Source: Bacteroidales bacterium UBA2287
Lineage (GTDB): Bacteria > Bacteroidota > Bacteroidia > Bacteroidales > Tenuifilaceae
Direction: 5' to 3'
DNA length: 64,000 nucleotides
Assembly (NCBI GenBank): GCA_002345675.1
Contig: DDWL01000015.1
Span: 35,794 to 99,793, forward strand
This document shows positions 16,599-25,710 of the stretch, one piece after another. The position numbers were made by a program, and so were the translations under genes. Every line of letters begins with the position of its first letter. Within the stretch, counting starts at the first letter, position 1. The notes under the pieces were generated by a model that saw only the letters and a list, made by a program, of their open reading frames with translations, did not search any database and was not told the origin of the DNA.

Positions 16599-19394
16599 TT
16601 AGTAAACAGCATAATTAATAATATACCCCGAGTTTGCCCCAACTATAAGGTTAAACTTGGTTTTTGTTGAAGCAAACCGCCCAATGCTAAATGGCGTAAT
16701 ACCCCTTAAAGGGAAATCTTTGTAAAAAGAACCATCGCTGTTGATGAGATAAATATGCGACGATTTTTGCGATACAACACCCAACTTCCTATCGCTCGCT
16801 CCAAAGTGGAAGTAAAATACCTTTGGTAAAACTTCGTCCGAAAACTTTTTAGTAAATATTTCTTTTCCTTCGGAATTAAAAACAGCTAATTTCTTGTCAT
16901 CGAGGGTAATGAAATCTTCTACTCCATCGGCATTAACGTCCTGAAAATCGAAAAAATGAGCGGGCGACATCGTTCCTAAAATCTTATCATCAACTCGGCC
17001 ATCGAGATAAATAAAGCGAACAACACCGAGCGAATCGGTTGTAACAAATCGCGTTGGCGTTTTTGCAGTTCCTTCGTCAACTAAAAAAGTACTATTTCGG
17101 GCTGGCGAAAATAACCGTTGCGGTTTTAGTCGCTCCTTCCCCTTACGGTCGAGAATATAGGGGCGATTTGCATCGGAACAAGTTATGTAGTCGAGTCCGT
17201 TAATTCGAAAATGCTGAAGCGGCTTGGTAACAACCCTTTCGGTGCGGTCGAACTCCCATCCCAACAATTTTTTGCCATTCTTGTCGAAGGCATAAATTTT
17301 TCGATCCTCGCCAGCTAAAAAGTAACGGTACTCGCGGTTGCGCTCGTAGTCGAAAATTGCAACGGGATTTGTAGCAGGAGCCTGCAATTTCACAGGAAAT
17401 CCATCAACATTATTTCCGTTACGGTCGATGGCGTGAAGGTAGTTTCGCGTGTTGAAGAGTAGTTGCAGTTTTCGGTTTTTAAAAAGGTCGACCTGCGAAA
17501 CTTCGCCAATTATTGCCTCGGACAATGCTTTTTTCCATAAAATGCGCCCAGCCTCATTTATTAAGTAAATGTTATCCAGGTTGTCTTGCACAAATATTTC
17601 GCGACCTTGAGTAATATGGTTTATAACCAAAGCTGGCTTTGAGCTTATAGTTGTGTCGAGCCTTGTTTCCCAAACTGTTTGTGGTGCCGACGACGTTGAT
17701 GTTACAAGAGTTGACGACGAGCCGCTTTTCAAGTAAATATTATTGAATACTATTTGCTTGCCGCCAATAAGTTGAAATGCTAAGCCCTGGAAGTTTTTTA
17801 GGTTCTCGGTTTTTTGCTTAAATTTTACAGCATTCTTTGGGTGAAGAAAGTTTTTGCTAAGTCCGCTGGCTCTTCGAGGGTCGACAAAAAGGGTGAAGTT
17901 CGATTCGGGTACAAGGTCGAGCGAAAACTCACGAAACCAAGGCTCGGCCGACAGCTGCCTGTTGTGAACATTTGCCAGCGCAAAGCGCGAAAGCGCTTCG
18001 AACGAAGACCCAAAAATTATGTACGAATCGATAAACGTTATGTACTCGTCGCTAACCGAATTGAATAAACTCCCGAAAAGCGTTTTATGGAAACTTCCGC
18101 TGGGGAAACGGAATATTTTAATCGACTTATCCTTATCAACTTTATAGGTTAACTCGTATTTCGAAGGGTTTTCGCTTTGTTTTGTAGCATACGTATTAAT
18201 AAGTCGCTCTACTTCGTCTTGCGCTAAGCTTTTTCCCTTTGTGCCTGCCACAACAAACCAGTTTTCGTCGTCGTTCGCATCGTTAAAGGGAACGTTAGCA
18301 AGAGCCAATTCTTTACTAAAAAACGACGAGTAAAAGCTAAGCGGATCGGTTCCTATATTTTTTGCCAATAGTTCGTTTGATTGCCTGTACTCACGCAGGT
18401 TACCTGCTCGGTCGAGGTACTTTCGGTAGTCTTGCAAGTAGCTATCGATATTCGAAATACCTAAAAACACAAACGCAGCTGTTTGGGCAGGCAGCACATC
18501 GTGAACCGACATTTTTATCGGTTTCTGGTTAGCATAAATTTGGTAGTAGGCATTAATTGAATCGGGTGCCTGCGAAAATCCATTTAGGAAAATGGCATCG
18601 GGTTTAAAAATTGGGTCGAGCTCGGTCCAGTGTGCCGCATCGTGCAAGCCCATAAAGCCTTTTTGAAAATTGCCTGCAACGAATTTGGAGAAAAGCGCAG
18701 GGAAGAATTTGTGGTTTACAAAAATATTGGCTTCAATTTTAGTTCCGGCAGTCTTTAAAATTTCCTGAAAAGCTTTGTCGGTAAGCAACGAATTTACATT
18801 AACGAGCTGTTTAATGGCCCTTTCGACCAGTAACGAACTTGGACTAAAAAGCACAACCCCTTTATGTGCCGACAATGTGTAGGTTTCGGCGTTTTGCCCG
18901 GTTCCACTTTCGGCGGTAAGAAGCGTTGCTCCGTTATAGCCCTTTTCGCTAATGCTAAATTTTCCTTCGAAATACTTTTGGAAAAGCCCCTCTAAGTCGG
19001 CACCCGAAATACCACTTGGTAAATTTGCTGTAACCAGCAACTGGGGTTCGTTGTTGCCAACAATATGAACCGAAACGAATAGGTTGCTTGACTTTAAAGC
19101 CTGTTGGAGAGCTGGTTCCATTTTCGAAATTGAGTCGATTGCAAGTAGTGTGCTGTCGGCTTTCGAAATAAGGCTATACTGTTTTAGGTTGCTCCAAAGC
19201 TGCGAATCGCTATTAATTGCCAAAAGAATTCCGCTAAATGAGTTTACTTTAATTACCAAGCCAGCATCGAGCGGAATTGCTCGTAGCGCATCGGAAGTTG
19301 GAGCTTTTGTGGACTTTAGCCACAACGAAAGTCCAATAATTAAAACTATTAGAAGGGCTGTGGCAATAGAACCAATAATAATTAATCGCCGCAT
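16599..19394 (-). CDS. Membrane-anchored protein with C-terminal propeller-like repeats, function unknown
   Basis: 931 aa. An N-terminal hydrophobic helix (residues about 4-26) without a clear cleavage site points to an inner-membrane anchor with the bulk in the periplasm. Residues 40-560 are a long alpha/beta region with DUF3352-like character: ALRAIPLDAGLVIKVNS, then repeated patterns about hydrophobic residuals and SPSSLLVERAIKQL. From about 590 on, the text repeats short modules such as IYLINEAGRILWKKAL, LHAIDRNGNNVDGFP, IYAFDKNGKKLLGWEF and LAVFNSEGKEIF, characteristic of FG-GAP/PQQ-like beta-propellers. It is the first gene of the run 19394 to 14395. No enzyme motif was seen; a structural or quality-control role is only speculation. 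Confidence 0.7.
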   Translation of the reverse strand: MRRLIIIGSIATALLIVLIIGLSLWLKSTKAPTSDALRAIPLDAGLVIKVNSFSGILLAINSDSQLWSNLKQYSLISKADSTLLAIDSISKMEPALQQALKSSNLFVSVHIVGNNEPQLLVTANLPSGISGADLEGLFQKYFEGKFSISEKGYNGATLLTAESGTGQNAETYTLSAHKGVVLFSPSSLLVERAIKQLVNVNSLLTDKAFQEILKTAGTKIEANIFVNHKFFPALFSKFVAGNFQKGFMGLHDAAHWTELDPIFKPDAIFLNGFSQAPDSINAYYQIYANQKPIKMSVHDVLPAQTAAFVFLGISNIDSYLQDYRKYLDRAGNLREYRQSNELLAKNIGTDPLSFYSSFFSKELALANVPFNDANDDENWFVVAGTKGKSLAQDEVERLINTYATKQSENPSKYELTYKVDKDKSIKIFRFPSGSFHKTLFGSLFNSVSDEYITFIDSYIIFGSSFEALSRFALANVHNRQLSAEPWFREFSLDLVPESNFTLFVDPRRASGLSKNFLHPKNAVKFKQKTENLKNFQGLAFQLIGGKQIVFNNIYLKSGSSSTLVTSTSSAPQTVWETRLDTTISSKPALVINHITQGREIFVQDNLDNIYLINEAGRILWKKALSEAIIGEVSQVDLFKNRKLQLLFNTRNYLHAIDRNGNNVDGFPVKLQAPATNPVAIFDYERNREYRYFLAGEDRKIYAFDKNGKKLLGWEFDRTERVVTKPLQHFRINGLDYITCSDANRPYILDRKGKERLKPQRLFSPARNSTFLVDEGTAKTPTRFVTTDSLGVVRFIYLDGRVDDKILGTMSPAHFFDFQDVNADGVEDFITLDDKKLAVFNSEGKEIFTKKFSDEVLPKVFYFHFGASDRKLGVVSQKSSHIYLINSDGSFYKDFPLRGITPFSIGRFASTKTKFNLIVGANSGYIINYAVY

Positions 19395-19420
19395 AGGGAA
19401 ACTTTTACTTTGCTAACATG

Positions 19421-19428
19421 CAAAGATA
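19421..19428 (-). promoter_or_regulatory. Possible -7 box for the 931-aa gene operon
   Basis: On the minus strand TATCTTTG matches TAnnTTTG, 26 nt before the start codon. The nearest upstream TTTG is 28 nt away, longer than the usual spacer, so support is partial. Confidence 0.45.
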
Positions 19429-19450
19429 GTAGGAATATTTGGTTTAACAT

Positions 19451-19530
19451 AGAACGCAAATAACGCGGATTAAAAGGATTTACACGGATTTTATAGAACA
19501 CAGATGACACAGATTGAACAGATTTTCACA
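19451..19530. repeat. Low-complexity CGGATT/CAGATT repeat tract
   Basis: Roughly 10-11-bp units AACGCGGATT, AAAAGGATTT, ACACGGATTT, AACACAGATG, ACACAGATTG and AACAGATTTT follow each other. Similar words form the tandem array at 3925-3960. No coding potential is supported. Confidence 0.75.
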
Positions 19531-19544
19531 AATTTAATTATTTC

Positions 19545-19737
19545 TCCGTGTTCCTCCGTCTCTCTGTGCCTTTGTGTTGTCTCTTTGCGTTTAACCTTTC
19601 ACCACATTAGACACATAGGACACAATAGTAGCGTCTTAGCGCCTTTGCGTTTAATTCTTCTCCGTGTTCCTCTGTCCCCGATAACTATCGGGGTCCGTGT
19701 CTCCGTGGTGTCTCTTAGCGCCTTTGCGTTTAACAAC
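19545..19737. repeat. Low-complexity CCGTG/CTTTGCG repeat tract with inserted palindrome
   Basis: TCTCCGTGTTCCTC occurs at about 19542 and 19660, and CTTAGCGCCTTTGCGTTTAA at about 19635 and 19712. An 18-bp near-perfect palindrome, CCCCGATA-AC-TATCGGGG (19676-19693), sits inside the second CCGTG block, between CCTCTGT and CCGTGTCTCCGTGG, as if inserted. Together with the preceding tract this fills the 398-nt gap between metK and the 931-aa gene. Confidence 0.75.
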
Positions 19738-19792
19738 AAAAAAACCTGCCCTACATTACTGTAAAGCAGGCATATTTATTTGAAAAAGAAAT

Positions 19793-21043
19793 CTATAATC
19801 CGAATTCCTTTTTTACTGTGTCAACATAGTCGAGCTTTTCCCAAGTAAAAAACTCAACCTCTTTTTCGTAGGTATTGCCATTTCCACCCATTTGAACCTT
19901 TGCCTTAAAGTAATCGCGACCAAAATGCCCGTAGGCAGCAGTGGTTTGGTAAATAGGATTTTTTAGTCCAAGGCGTTTAATAATGTAACCTGGACGTAGG
20001 TCGAAAATTTTTGCAACCCTCTCGCCAATTTGCGTATCGTTTAGCTTTACATGAGCGGTATTGTAAGTGTTAACATTCACGCTAACAGGTTCGGCAACAC
20101 CAATGGCGTAAGCAATTTGAACCAAGATCTCATCGGCAACACCAGCCGCAACAAGGTTTTTAGCAATGTGCCTAGCTGCATAAGCAGCTGAGCGGTCGAC
20201 CTTCGAGGGATCTTTTCCCGAGAAAGCTCCACCACCGTGAGCACCTTTGCCACCGTAAGTGTCGACAATAATTTTTCGTCCTGTTAAACCGGTATCGCCG
20301 TGAGGTCCGCCAATAACGAACTTGCCTGTTGGGTTAACATGCAAAATATGGTCGCCTTTTAACAGCTTTTGAACGCGCTCGGGAAGGCGGCTTTTTGCCC
20401 TTGGAATAAGAATTTCGGCAATATCCTTTTTAATAATTTGAAGCATGCGCTCGTCGGCATCGAACTCGTCGTGCTGGGTCGAAATTACAATTGTGTGAAC
20501 CCGCTCAGGCTTGCCCTGCTCGTTGTACTCAATGGTAACCTGGCTCTTAGCATCGGGTCGAAGGTATTTCATTTGCGTGCCCTCGCGACGAATTTTCGCA
20601 AGTTCCTGAAGTAAAATGTGCGAAAGCACAATGGATAGCGGCATATAGTCGTCGGTTTCGCGGCTAGCGTAGCCAAACATCATGCCCTGATCGCCGGCGC
20701 CTTGGTTCTCGTCGTTACCCCTTTCAACGCCACGGTTAATGTCGGCCGACTGCTCGTGTATTGACGAAAGAACTCCGCAGCTATCGCCGTCGAACTTATA
20801 CTCCGACTTGGTATAGCCAATGCGGTTTACCACTTCGCGGGCAACCTGTTGAACGTCGACGTAGGCATTGGTGCGAACCTCGCCGCTAAGAATTACAAGT
20901 CCTGTTGTTACAAGGGTTTCGCAGGCAACCTTCGAGTTTGGATCCTGACGTAGAAACTCATCGAGTAGAGCATCTGAAATTTGATCGGCAACCTTGTCGG
21001 GGTGCCCTTCCGAAACGCTTTCGGATGTGAATAAATATCCCAT
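19793..21043 (-). CDS. metK: S-adenosylmethionine synthetase
   Basis: 416 aa, cytosolic; makes SAM from methionine and ATP. The N-terminal [20 protein letters not shown] carries the ATP-binding His and Asp, [12 protein letters not shown] is signature 1, [21 protein letters not shown] is the P-loop-like signature 2 (shown here as a motif of about residues 275-295), and [12 protein letters not shown] precedes it. All catalytic Lys and Asp positions visible in these motifs are conserved, and the length suits the Bacteroidota form with its small insertions. It is monocistronic: REP-like low-complexity DNA lies downstream, and its leader carries a probable SAM-II aptamer, so feedback control by its own product is expected. 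Confidence 0.97.
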   Translation of the reverse strand: MGYLFTSESVSEGHPDKVADQISDALLDEFLRQDPNSKVACETLVTTGLVILSGEVRTNAYVDVQQVAREVVNRIGYTKSEYKFDGDSCGVLSSIHEQSADINRGVERGNDENQGAGDQGMMFGYASRETDDYMPLSIVLSHILLQELAKIRREGTQMKYLRPDAKSQVTIEYNEQGKPERVHTIVISTQHDEFDADERMLQIIKKDIAEILIPRAKSRLPERVQKLLKGDHILHVNPTGKFVIGGPHGDTGLTGRKIIVDTYGGKGAHGGGAFSGKDPSKVDRSAAYAARHIAKNLVAAGVADEILVQIAYAIGVAEPVSVNVNTYNTAHVKLNDTQIGERVAKIFDLRPGYIIKRLGLKNPIYQTTAAYGHFGRDYFKAKVQMGGNGNTYEKEVEFFTWEKLDYVDTVKKEFGL

Positions 21044-21104
21044 TTCTTTTAAATTTTAAGATTACTTAAAAGGTTAGGAAGGTTTGGTAGATTGGCGGAA
21101 ATAA

Positions 21105-21158
21105 TACTGCTTTAGCATTTTTTTCAGTGGTTGCAATCAATCAAATCTTTCCACAACA
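21105..21158 (-). promoter_or_regulatory. Probable SAM-II riboswitch in the metK leader
   Basis: Minus-strand RNA reads GUGG (21154-21151), a loop with GAUUUGAUUGAUUGCAA, the closing CCAC, then UGAAAAAAAUGCUAAAGCAG. This follows the SAM-II plan: a short P1 stem whose 3' side is preceded by UUGCAA, an A-rich linker starting UGA, and a 3' GCUAAA segment that pairs with the U-rich loop to make the H-type pseudoknot. The known SAM-II class uses the same order of words (GAUUU...UUGCAA-stem-UGAUAAA...GCUAAA). P1 is short here (4 bp clearly). It lies about 64 nt before the metK start and just after a TACCTTTG promoter box. No terminator is visible, so the expression platform is unclear. Confidence 0.72.
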
Positions 21159-21169
21159 TATTTGAGGTG

Positions 21170-21177
21170 CAAAGGTA
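21170..21177 (-). promoter_or_regulatory. -7 promoter box of metK
   Basis: TACCTTTG on the minus strand matches TAnnTTTG and would start transcription near 21163, a few bases before the first stem of the putative aptamer. No TTG is visible at the -33 position. Confidence 0.55.
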
Positions 21178-21303
21178 AAACATTTTTTAAGTTTTTATAG
21201 GGAATAAATTATTCTATTCCGTATAGTTTTTTAATTCTTAAGGAAAACAAGCACCCAATTTGTATCGCTAATCAATTTTTGTATTGTATCGACTTCAACC
21301 TAC

Positions 21304-22180
21304 TTACTCCCCCTTGCCCCGCAATATTTTAAACGACACCCCTAAGCCAATACTAAATACAGGCTTTGAGATTTTACTCTCACCAAAGGCATAGGGAAAG
21401 CCAGTGTGCAGCTGCCAACCAAAGCGCCGAAAGTTGAAGTTAACTATAAGCGCTGGGTCGATGTAGTAGTCGGTTTGGTGACTCAAAAAGGGAGTAACTA
21501 TGTATTGGTAAGCCTGGCAGTACAGGTGCGTAATCGATGTCATAGTACCTAACATAACCCGTATTTAGCTGGGCTGTTAGCTGAAGTTTTTTATACCTAT
21601 ACGACAGCGAACCTACAAAGTTTTGCGTAAACATTTTGTAAGTAAGGTAGCTCAGTTCGGGGGGGTACATATTGGGGAGCGACTCGGGGAATTCGAATTT
21701 CCCATTGCCAAAAAGAAGGCTGGTACCCACCTCGTACTCCAAATTTTCGGCAACGCGGTTGTGATAAAAACCCGAAAATTTTAAGGCTTGCCTTTCACCA
21801 ATGTACTGTGTACTGTATTCAACATTGAAAATATCGGTACCTACTGTATAGAAATCCATCCAGTCTATATGAGTGCAGCCTGCTCCAAATGCCCACGATT
21901 TTGTGGGAGAGTAGGTAGCCGTAAAATTGTTTCCGCCACTAATAATTAAATCGCCTAAAGTAATGCCCACCCTTTCCCAGAAAGGGTAAGCCTTATGCCA
22001 TTTCGTTTCGGGGGCATACATTTGCCAAGAAAAGAATAGCTTCAAATCGCCTTTCTTGGCAAAGCAAAAGGTTTGCGGAATTATGGGGGTCCGGTAGCTA
22101 AAGTTACGGTTATCGCCTAGGCCCAATGCTATATTTACATAGGCAAACAACATAGCAATTGCCATAGTATATTTTCTCAT
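21304..22180 (-). pseudogene. Barrel-like envelope protein Y2, frameshifted copy
   Basis: A probable outer-membrane beta-barrel protein starting at ATG 22180 with signal peptide MRKYTMAIAMLFAYVNIALG. The reading frame breaks near 21511-21516: the first frame reads YAPVLPG and then runs into unrelated residues and a stop, whereas the next frame continues AYQYIVTPFLSHQTDYYIDP and ends in SIGLGVSFKILRGKGE, matching the intact paralog Y1 at 23497-24366 (PVLPGAYANIV, YSHQTDYYIDP, ILRGKGE). Compared with Y1 two bases are missing. It is the last gene of the six-gene operon. Either it is a recent pseudogene or the assembly has an indel error; a programmed shift is unlikely because no slippery sequence is seen. 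Confidence 0.78.
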
Positions 22181-22208
22181 TGTGTTTTGTTTTTGTAGTA
22201 AGTTGGTA

Positions 22209-23432
22209 TTATATAGCCTCATAGCAGTAGGTAAAACCAATGTCGCTAACTATTACAAACTTTTTGCCCTCAGCATTTTTATATGTGGCGGTGCAGAACA
22301 TCACTTCATGGTCCAAGTCGAAATCGAGTACCCGTTTGCCTGTGGTAAGGTTGTAGGCCAAAAAGTCTTGTCCGCCAGTTAAAATGTATAAAACATCATC
22401 GAGTATGGCAGAGGGGTATACGTTCACGTTGTCAATTTGAAATAGTTTAGCGTGAGTGCTTTTATTAACTATATAAATACCAGCCGATAAGCCAACAATC
22501 AGTTTATCGTTATAGAATTTATGATACTGGTACGCGCTGGTTGTTGTGCTGCTACTAAAGAGCCTCACATCGCGTATAACCGAAAGGGTTTCTATACTGA
22601 AAATTTTGTAGCCGTTGCCAGTGAAAAGGTAAAGTTCCCCGTTTACCATTTCCACCTTGCTTACAGGGCTTTCGGTGGGTTTATGCTTTACCAAAATCTC
22701 CTTGGTTTCGGCATCCATTAGCGAGAAAAAGTATTCTATTAGGCTAGTAGCTGGATCTACTAGGCGAACTTCGTCAAGTATTAAGTACTCCTTGTTGTTG
22801 TATATAAATGGCCGGGCAATAGCCGATCGTTGTGCGTTGTAGTTTGGATGTGCTTCAAGGGTTGAGGTGTAGAAGTATGCCGTTTCTCCAGTATTAACGT
22901 TTACATTATAAATAGGGCAGACATCGTCCGAGGTATAAACCGTACAATAGTAATGGTCGTTAAAACCCTCCATCGAGGCAAAGGTTTCAAGGGGTATTTC
23001 CCATTCAGTTTTCCCTGTGTCAATGTTAATTCGGTTATGCTTTTTATTTCCCCATGATCCATAAGAAACTATAAGAAATCTACCTGCCTCGTTAAAGTAG
23101 GGGTTGTTTATGCCAAGGCTATAACCATGAGGGGCAGCCTCGAATCCAATATATTTCTCCCATACAATCCTTCCCGTTTCCACCTCCATGCAGCGAATTC
23201 CGCCCTTTCCATTCCTGTAGGTTTCAACAATTACCTTATTGTCGAATTGGTAATAGGGTTTCAAAATGGACATAACATAGTACGCCGTATCATGGGGTAC
23301 CTTCCATATGGGCTTTTGCCACACAATTACCCCATCCTTTACGTACTTTGTGGGCTCTTCTATAGTTTGCTTTTGGCAGGCTGTGATTAGAAGTATAAGT
23401 GCAAGTGGTAAAATAGTACAAATTATTTTCAT
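22209..23432 (-). CDS. PQQ-like beta-propeller lipoprotein X2
   Basis: 407 aa. Lipobox LILLITAC near residue 19 indicates a lipoprotein. The mature part is built of repeated four-strand blades with the pattern of PQQ/WD-like propellers: GIRCMEVETGRIVWEKYIG, INIDTGKTEWEIPLET, YNVNVNTGETAYFY, KIFSIETLSVIRDVRLF and LAYNLTTGKRVLDFDL. No catalytic residues are recognisable, so binding or scaffolding is more likely than catalysis. X1 at 24422-25651 is a close paralog, nearly identical over long stretches. The gene lies 28 nt before Y2 and 64 nt after Y1. Function unknown; envelope location inferred from lipobox and neighbours. Confidence 0.78.
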   Translation of the reverse strand: MKIICTILPLALILLITACQKQTIEEPTKYVKDGVIVWQKPIWKVPHDTAYYVMSILKPYYQFDNKVIVETYRNGKGGIRCMEVETGRIVWEKYIGFEAAPHGYSLGINNPYFNEAGRFLIVSYGSWGNKKHNRINIDTGKTEWEIPLETFASMEGFNDHYYCTVYTSDDVCPIYNVNVNTGETAYFYTSTLEAHPNYNAQRSAIARPFIYNNKEYLILDEVRLVDPATSLIEYFFSLMDAETKEILVKHKPTESPVSKVEMVNGELYLFTGNGYKIFSIETLSVIRDVRLFSSSTTTSAYQYHKFYNDKLIVGLSAGIYIVNKSTHAKLFQIDNVNVYPSAILDDVLYILTGGQDFLAYNLTTGKRVLDFDLDHEVMFCTATYKNAEGKKFVIVSDIGFTYCYEAI

Positions 23433-23496
23433 TGGTAAGTGTAATAAATTACAGGGAACGCCACGCTTTGATTAATTAAAGTTTAAGAAAAAGGAC

Positions 23497-24366
23497 TTAC
23501 TCCCCTTTACCCCGCAAAATTTTGTACGATACTCCTAAGCCGAGGTTAGTGATTACCTTGGTAATCTTGTTTTCGCCAAATGCGTAAGGGCGACTAAAAT
23601 GAACCTGCATTCCAAACCTTCGAAAATTAATGTTTATAATAAATGCTGGGTCGATGTAGTAGTCGGTTTGGTGGCTATAAAATTTTGAAACAATATTGGC
23701 GTATGCACCTGGCAGTACGGGGGAGTAACTAGTGTTGTAGTACCGAACATAGCCCGTATTTAGCTGTGCTGTTAGCTGCAACTTTTTGTACCTGTACGAT
23801 ATGGATCCTAAAAAATTATGGTTAAACGTGCTGTAATCGAGGTTGCTGTCCTCGTTCATTAAATCGTACGAAATGACCTCCCAAAAAGTAAAACCTCCGG
23901 TACCAAACATTAAACTGGTGCCAACCTCGTACTCGAAATTATTTGCCAGTGCATTGTGGTAAGCCCCCGAAAAATCGAAGGAGTATGTGTCTTCATAGAA
24001 ATTAATATTCCAATCGTTTAATATTATAAATGTTCCATCTCTTCGGACAAGGCGGAGGTAATTTACCCCAAAAACAATGTTACTATTCATTGCGTACGAT
24101 AACGCTATGCGACGCTCATTGCTTATTCCAAAATTCCCAAACATATTAACAACCCATGGTTCAAACTTGTCGCTAAAAGAGCCTTGTACATAGCTAACGC
24201 TGGGAAAAAAAGCTTGCCGTGTAAGAATAAGCTTTAAATCGCCCTTTTGTGCAAAGCAATTGGTATGCGGTACGATTATATTTCTGAAATTTAGTTCCCT
24301 ACTATACTGTGCATTAACGCTTAAAAAAAGGAGTAGTATTGCCAAAAGACATATAGTTCTTTTCAT
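23497..24366 (-). CDS. Barrel-like envelope protein Y1
   Basis: 289 aa from ATG 24366, which gives a signal peptide (KRTICLLAILLLFLSVNAQ); the longer open frame upstream overlaps the propeller gene. The mature sequence is rich in aromatic alternating strands and ends in SYKILRGKGE, consistent with a 10-12-strand outer-membrane barrel. Conserved with Y2: an N-terminal block (IIVPHTNCFAQKGDLKL) and the region from YHNALANNFEYEVGTSL to the end (SYRYKKLQLTAQLNTGYVRY, HQTDYYIDP). The middle, about residues 45-125, is poorly conserved between the copies. It pairs with X1 just upstream (55 nt), as Y2 does with X2. No family name recognised. Confidence 0.72.
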   Translation of the reverse strand: MKRTICLLAILLLFLSVNAQYSRELNFRNIIVPHTNCFAQKGDLKLILTRQAFFPSVSYVQGSFSDKFEPWVVNMFGNFGISNERRIALSYAMNSNIVFGVNYLRLVRRDGTFIILNDWNINFYEDTYSFDFSGAYHNALANNFEYEVGTSLMFGTGGFTFWEVISYDLMNEDSNLDYSTFNHNFLGSISYRYKKLQLTAQLNTGYVRYYNTSYSPVLPGAYANIVSKFYSHQTDYYIDPAFIININFRRFGMQVHFSRPYAFGENKITKVITNLGLGVSYKILRGKGE

Positions 24367-24421
24367 AGCTGAATTGAATGGTAAATTTATTTTAACCTGT
24401 AAAAATATTACTATAGATTTG

Positions 24422-25651
24422 CTATATAGCCTCATAGCAGTAGGTAAAGCCAATGTCGCTGACAATTACAAACTTTTTACCCTGGCTATTTTTGTAGGTG
24501 GCTGTACAAAACGACACGTTATGATCTAATTCGAAATCGAGTACCTGCTTGCCCGTGTTAAGGTTATAGGCCCAAAAGTGTTGACCACCGGGCAAAACGT
24601 ATAATACATCATCGAGAATGGCCGAGGGCGAAACGTACGCATTATCAATTTGAAATAGTTTAGCATGTGTGCTTTTATTAACTATATAAATACCAGCCGA
24701 CAGGCCAATAACTAGCTTGTCGTTATAAAACCGATGGAAACTGTAGCTACTGGTATTAGTGCTGCTATTAATATTAAAGAGCCTTACATCGCGTATAACC
24801 GAAAGGGTTTCCATGCTAAAAATTTTGTAGCCTACGCCCGTAAAAAGGTAAAGCTCGCCGTTTACCATTTCTACCTTGCTTACAGGGCTTTCGATGGGTT
24901 TGTGCTCAACTAAAAGTTCCTTGGTTTCGGCATCCATTAGCGAGAAAAAATACTCAATTAGGCCAGTAGATGGATCAACAAGACGCAATTCGTCTAAAAT
25001 TAGGTACTCTTTATTGTTATGTATAAATGGCCGGGCAGTAGCCGATCGTTGTGCGTTGTAATTGGAGTGAGCCTCTAGGGTTGAAGTGTAGAAGTAATCC
25101 GCACCCCCCGAGTTAACGTTTACTTTATATATAGGACAGACATCATCCGATGTGTAAACCGTACAGTAATAGTGGTCGCCCATTCCCTCCATTGAGGCAA
25201 AGGTTTCAAGGGGGGTTTCCCATTCCGCTGCCCCTGTGTCAATGTTAATACGGGCATGTTTTCTATCTCCCCATGGACCAAAAGAAACTATTATAAATCT
25301 ACTTTCTTCGTTAAAATAAGGGTTGTTAATACCAAGACTATAGCCGTGGGGGGCAACCTCGAATCCAATGTATTTTTCCCATACAATCCTTCCCGTTTCC
25401 ACCTCCATGCAGCGAATTCCGCCTTTTCCGTTCTTGTATGTTTCAACAATTACCTTGTCATCGAACTGAAATAAAGGTTTCAGAATCGACATAACATAGT
25501 ACGCCGTGTCGTGGGGCACCTTCCAAAGAGGCTTTTGCCATACAATAACGCCGTTCTTTACGTACTTTGTGGGCTCCTCAATGGTTTGCTTTTGGCAGGA
25601 AATAATTATGAGCGCAATGCCAATTGATAGCAATAATGTTTTAGTTTTCAT
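24422..25651 (-). CDS. PQQ-like beta-propeller lipoprotein X1
   Basis: 409 aa, lipobox ALIIISCQ near residue 19. Blade repeats as in X2 (GIRCMEVETGRIVWEKYIG, INIDTGAAEWETPLET, YKVNVNSGGADYFY, WAYNLNTGKQVLDFEL). The two copies differ by scattered substitutions and a two-residue insertion near the SSTNTSSYS stretch, so the duplication is recent but no longer fresh. The C-terminus SDIGFTYCYEAI is identical in X1 and X2, and the DNA around the stop is similar in both. It lies 59 nt after the alpha/beta hydrolase gene. Probably displayed in the periplasm or on the surface; no enzymatic motif seen. Confidence 0.78.
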   Translation of the reverse strand: MKTKTLLLSIGIALIIISCQKQTIEEPTKYVKNGVIVWQKPLWKVPHDTAYYVMSILKPLFQFDDKVIVETYKNGKGGIRCMEVETGRIVWEKYIGFEVAPHGYSLGINNPYFNEESRFIIVSFGPWGDRKHARINIDTGAAEWETPLETFASMEGMGDHYYCTVYTSDDVCPIYKVNVNSGGADYFYTSTLEAHSNYNAQRSATARPFIHNNKEYLILDELRLVDPSTGLIEYFFSLMDAETKELLVEHKPIESPVSKVEMVNGELYLFTGVGYKIFSMETLSVIRDVRLFNINSSTNTSSYSFHRFYNDKLVIGLSAGIYIVNKSTHAKLFQIDNAYVSPSAILDDVLYVLPGGQHFWAYNLNTGKQVLDFELDHNVSFCTATYKNSQGKKFVIVSDIGFTYCYEAI

Positions 25652-25710
25652 TAATGTTACTTTAAAACTTGCAGCACTATAAATGAATAGTGCTGCAAGT
25701 TAGTTAATAT

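Larger units (their letters stand above)
21304..25651. repeat. Tandem duplication of a two-gene X-Y module
   Basis: Unit 1 is X1-Y1 (25651-23497) and unit 2 is X2-Y2 (23432-21304), each about 2.15 kb and in the same orientation. Gene order, spacing and most of the X sequence are kept; Y diverges in the middle and Y2 is frameshifted. Confidence 0.9.

Noticed and set aside
19504..19764. Possible 86-residue gene in the 19.5 kb gap
   Set aside because: It is a translation of the CCGTG/TTTGCG repeat tract, with Ser/Leu/Cys monotony and no homology pattern.
21440..21520. Programmed frameshift in Y2
   Set aside because: No slippery heptamer or downstream pseudoknot was seen, and the paralog Y1 is a single continuous frame, so a mutation or sequence error is simpler.
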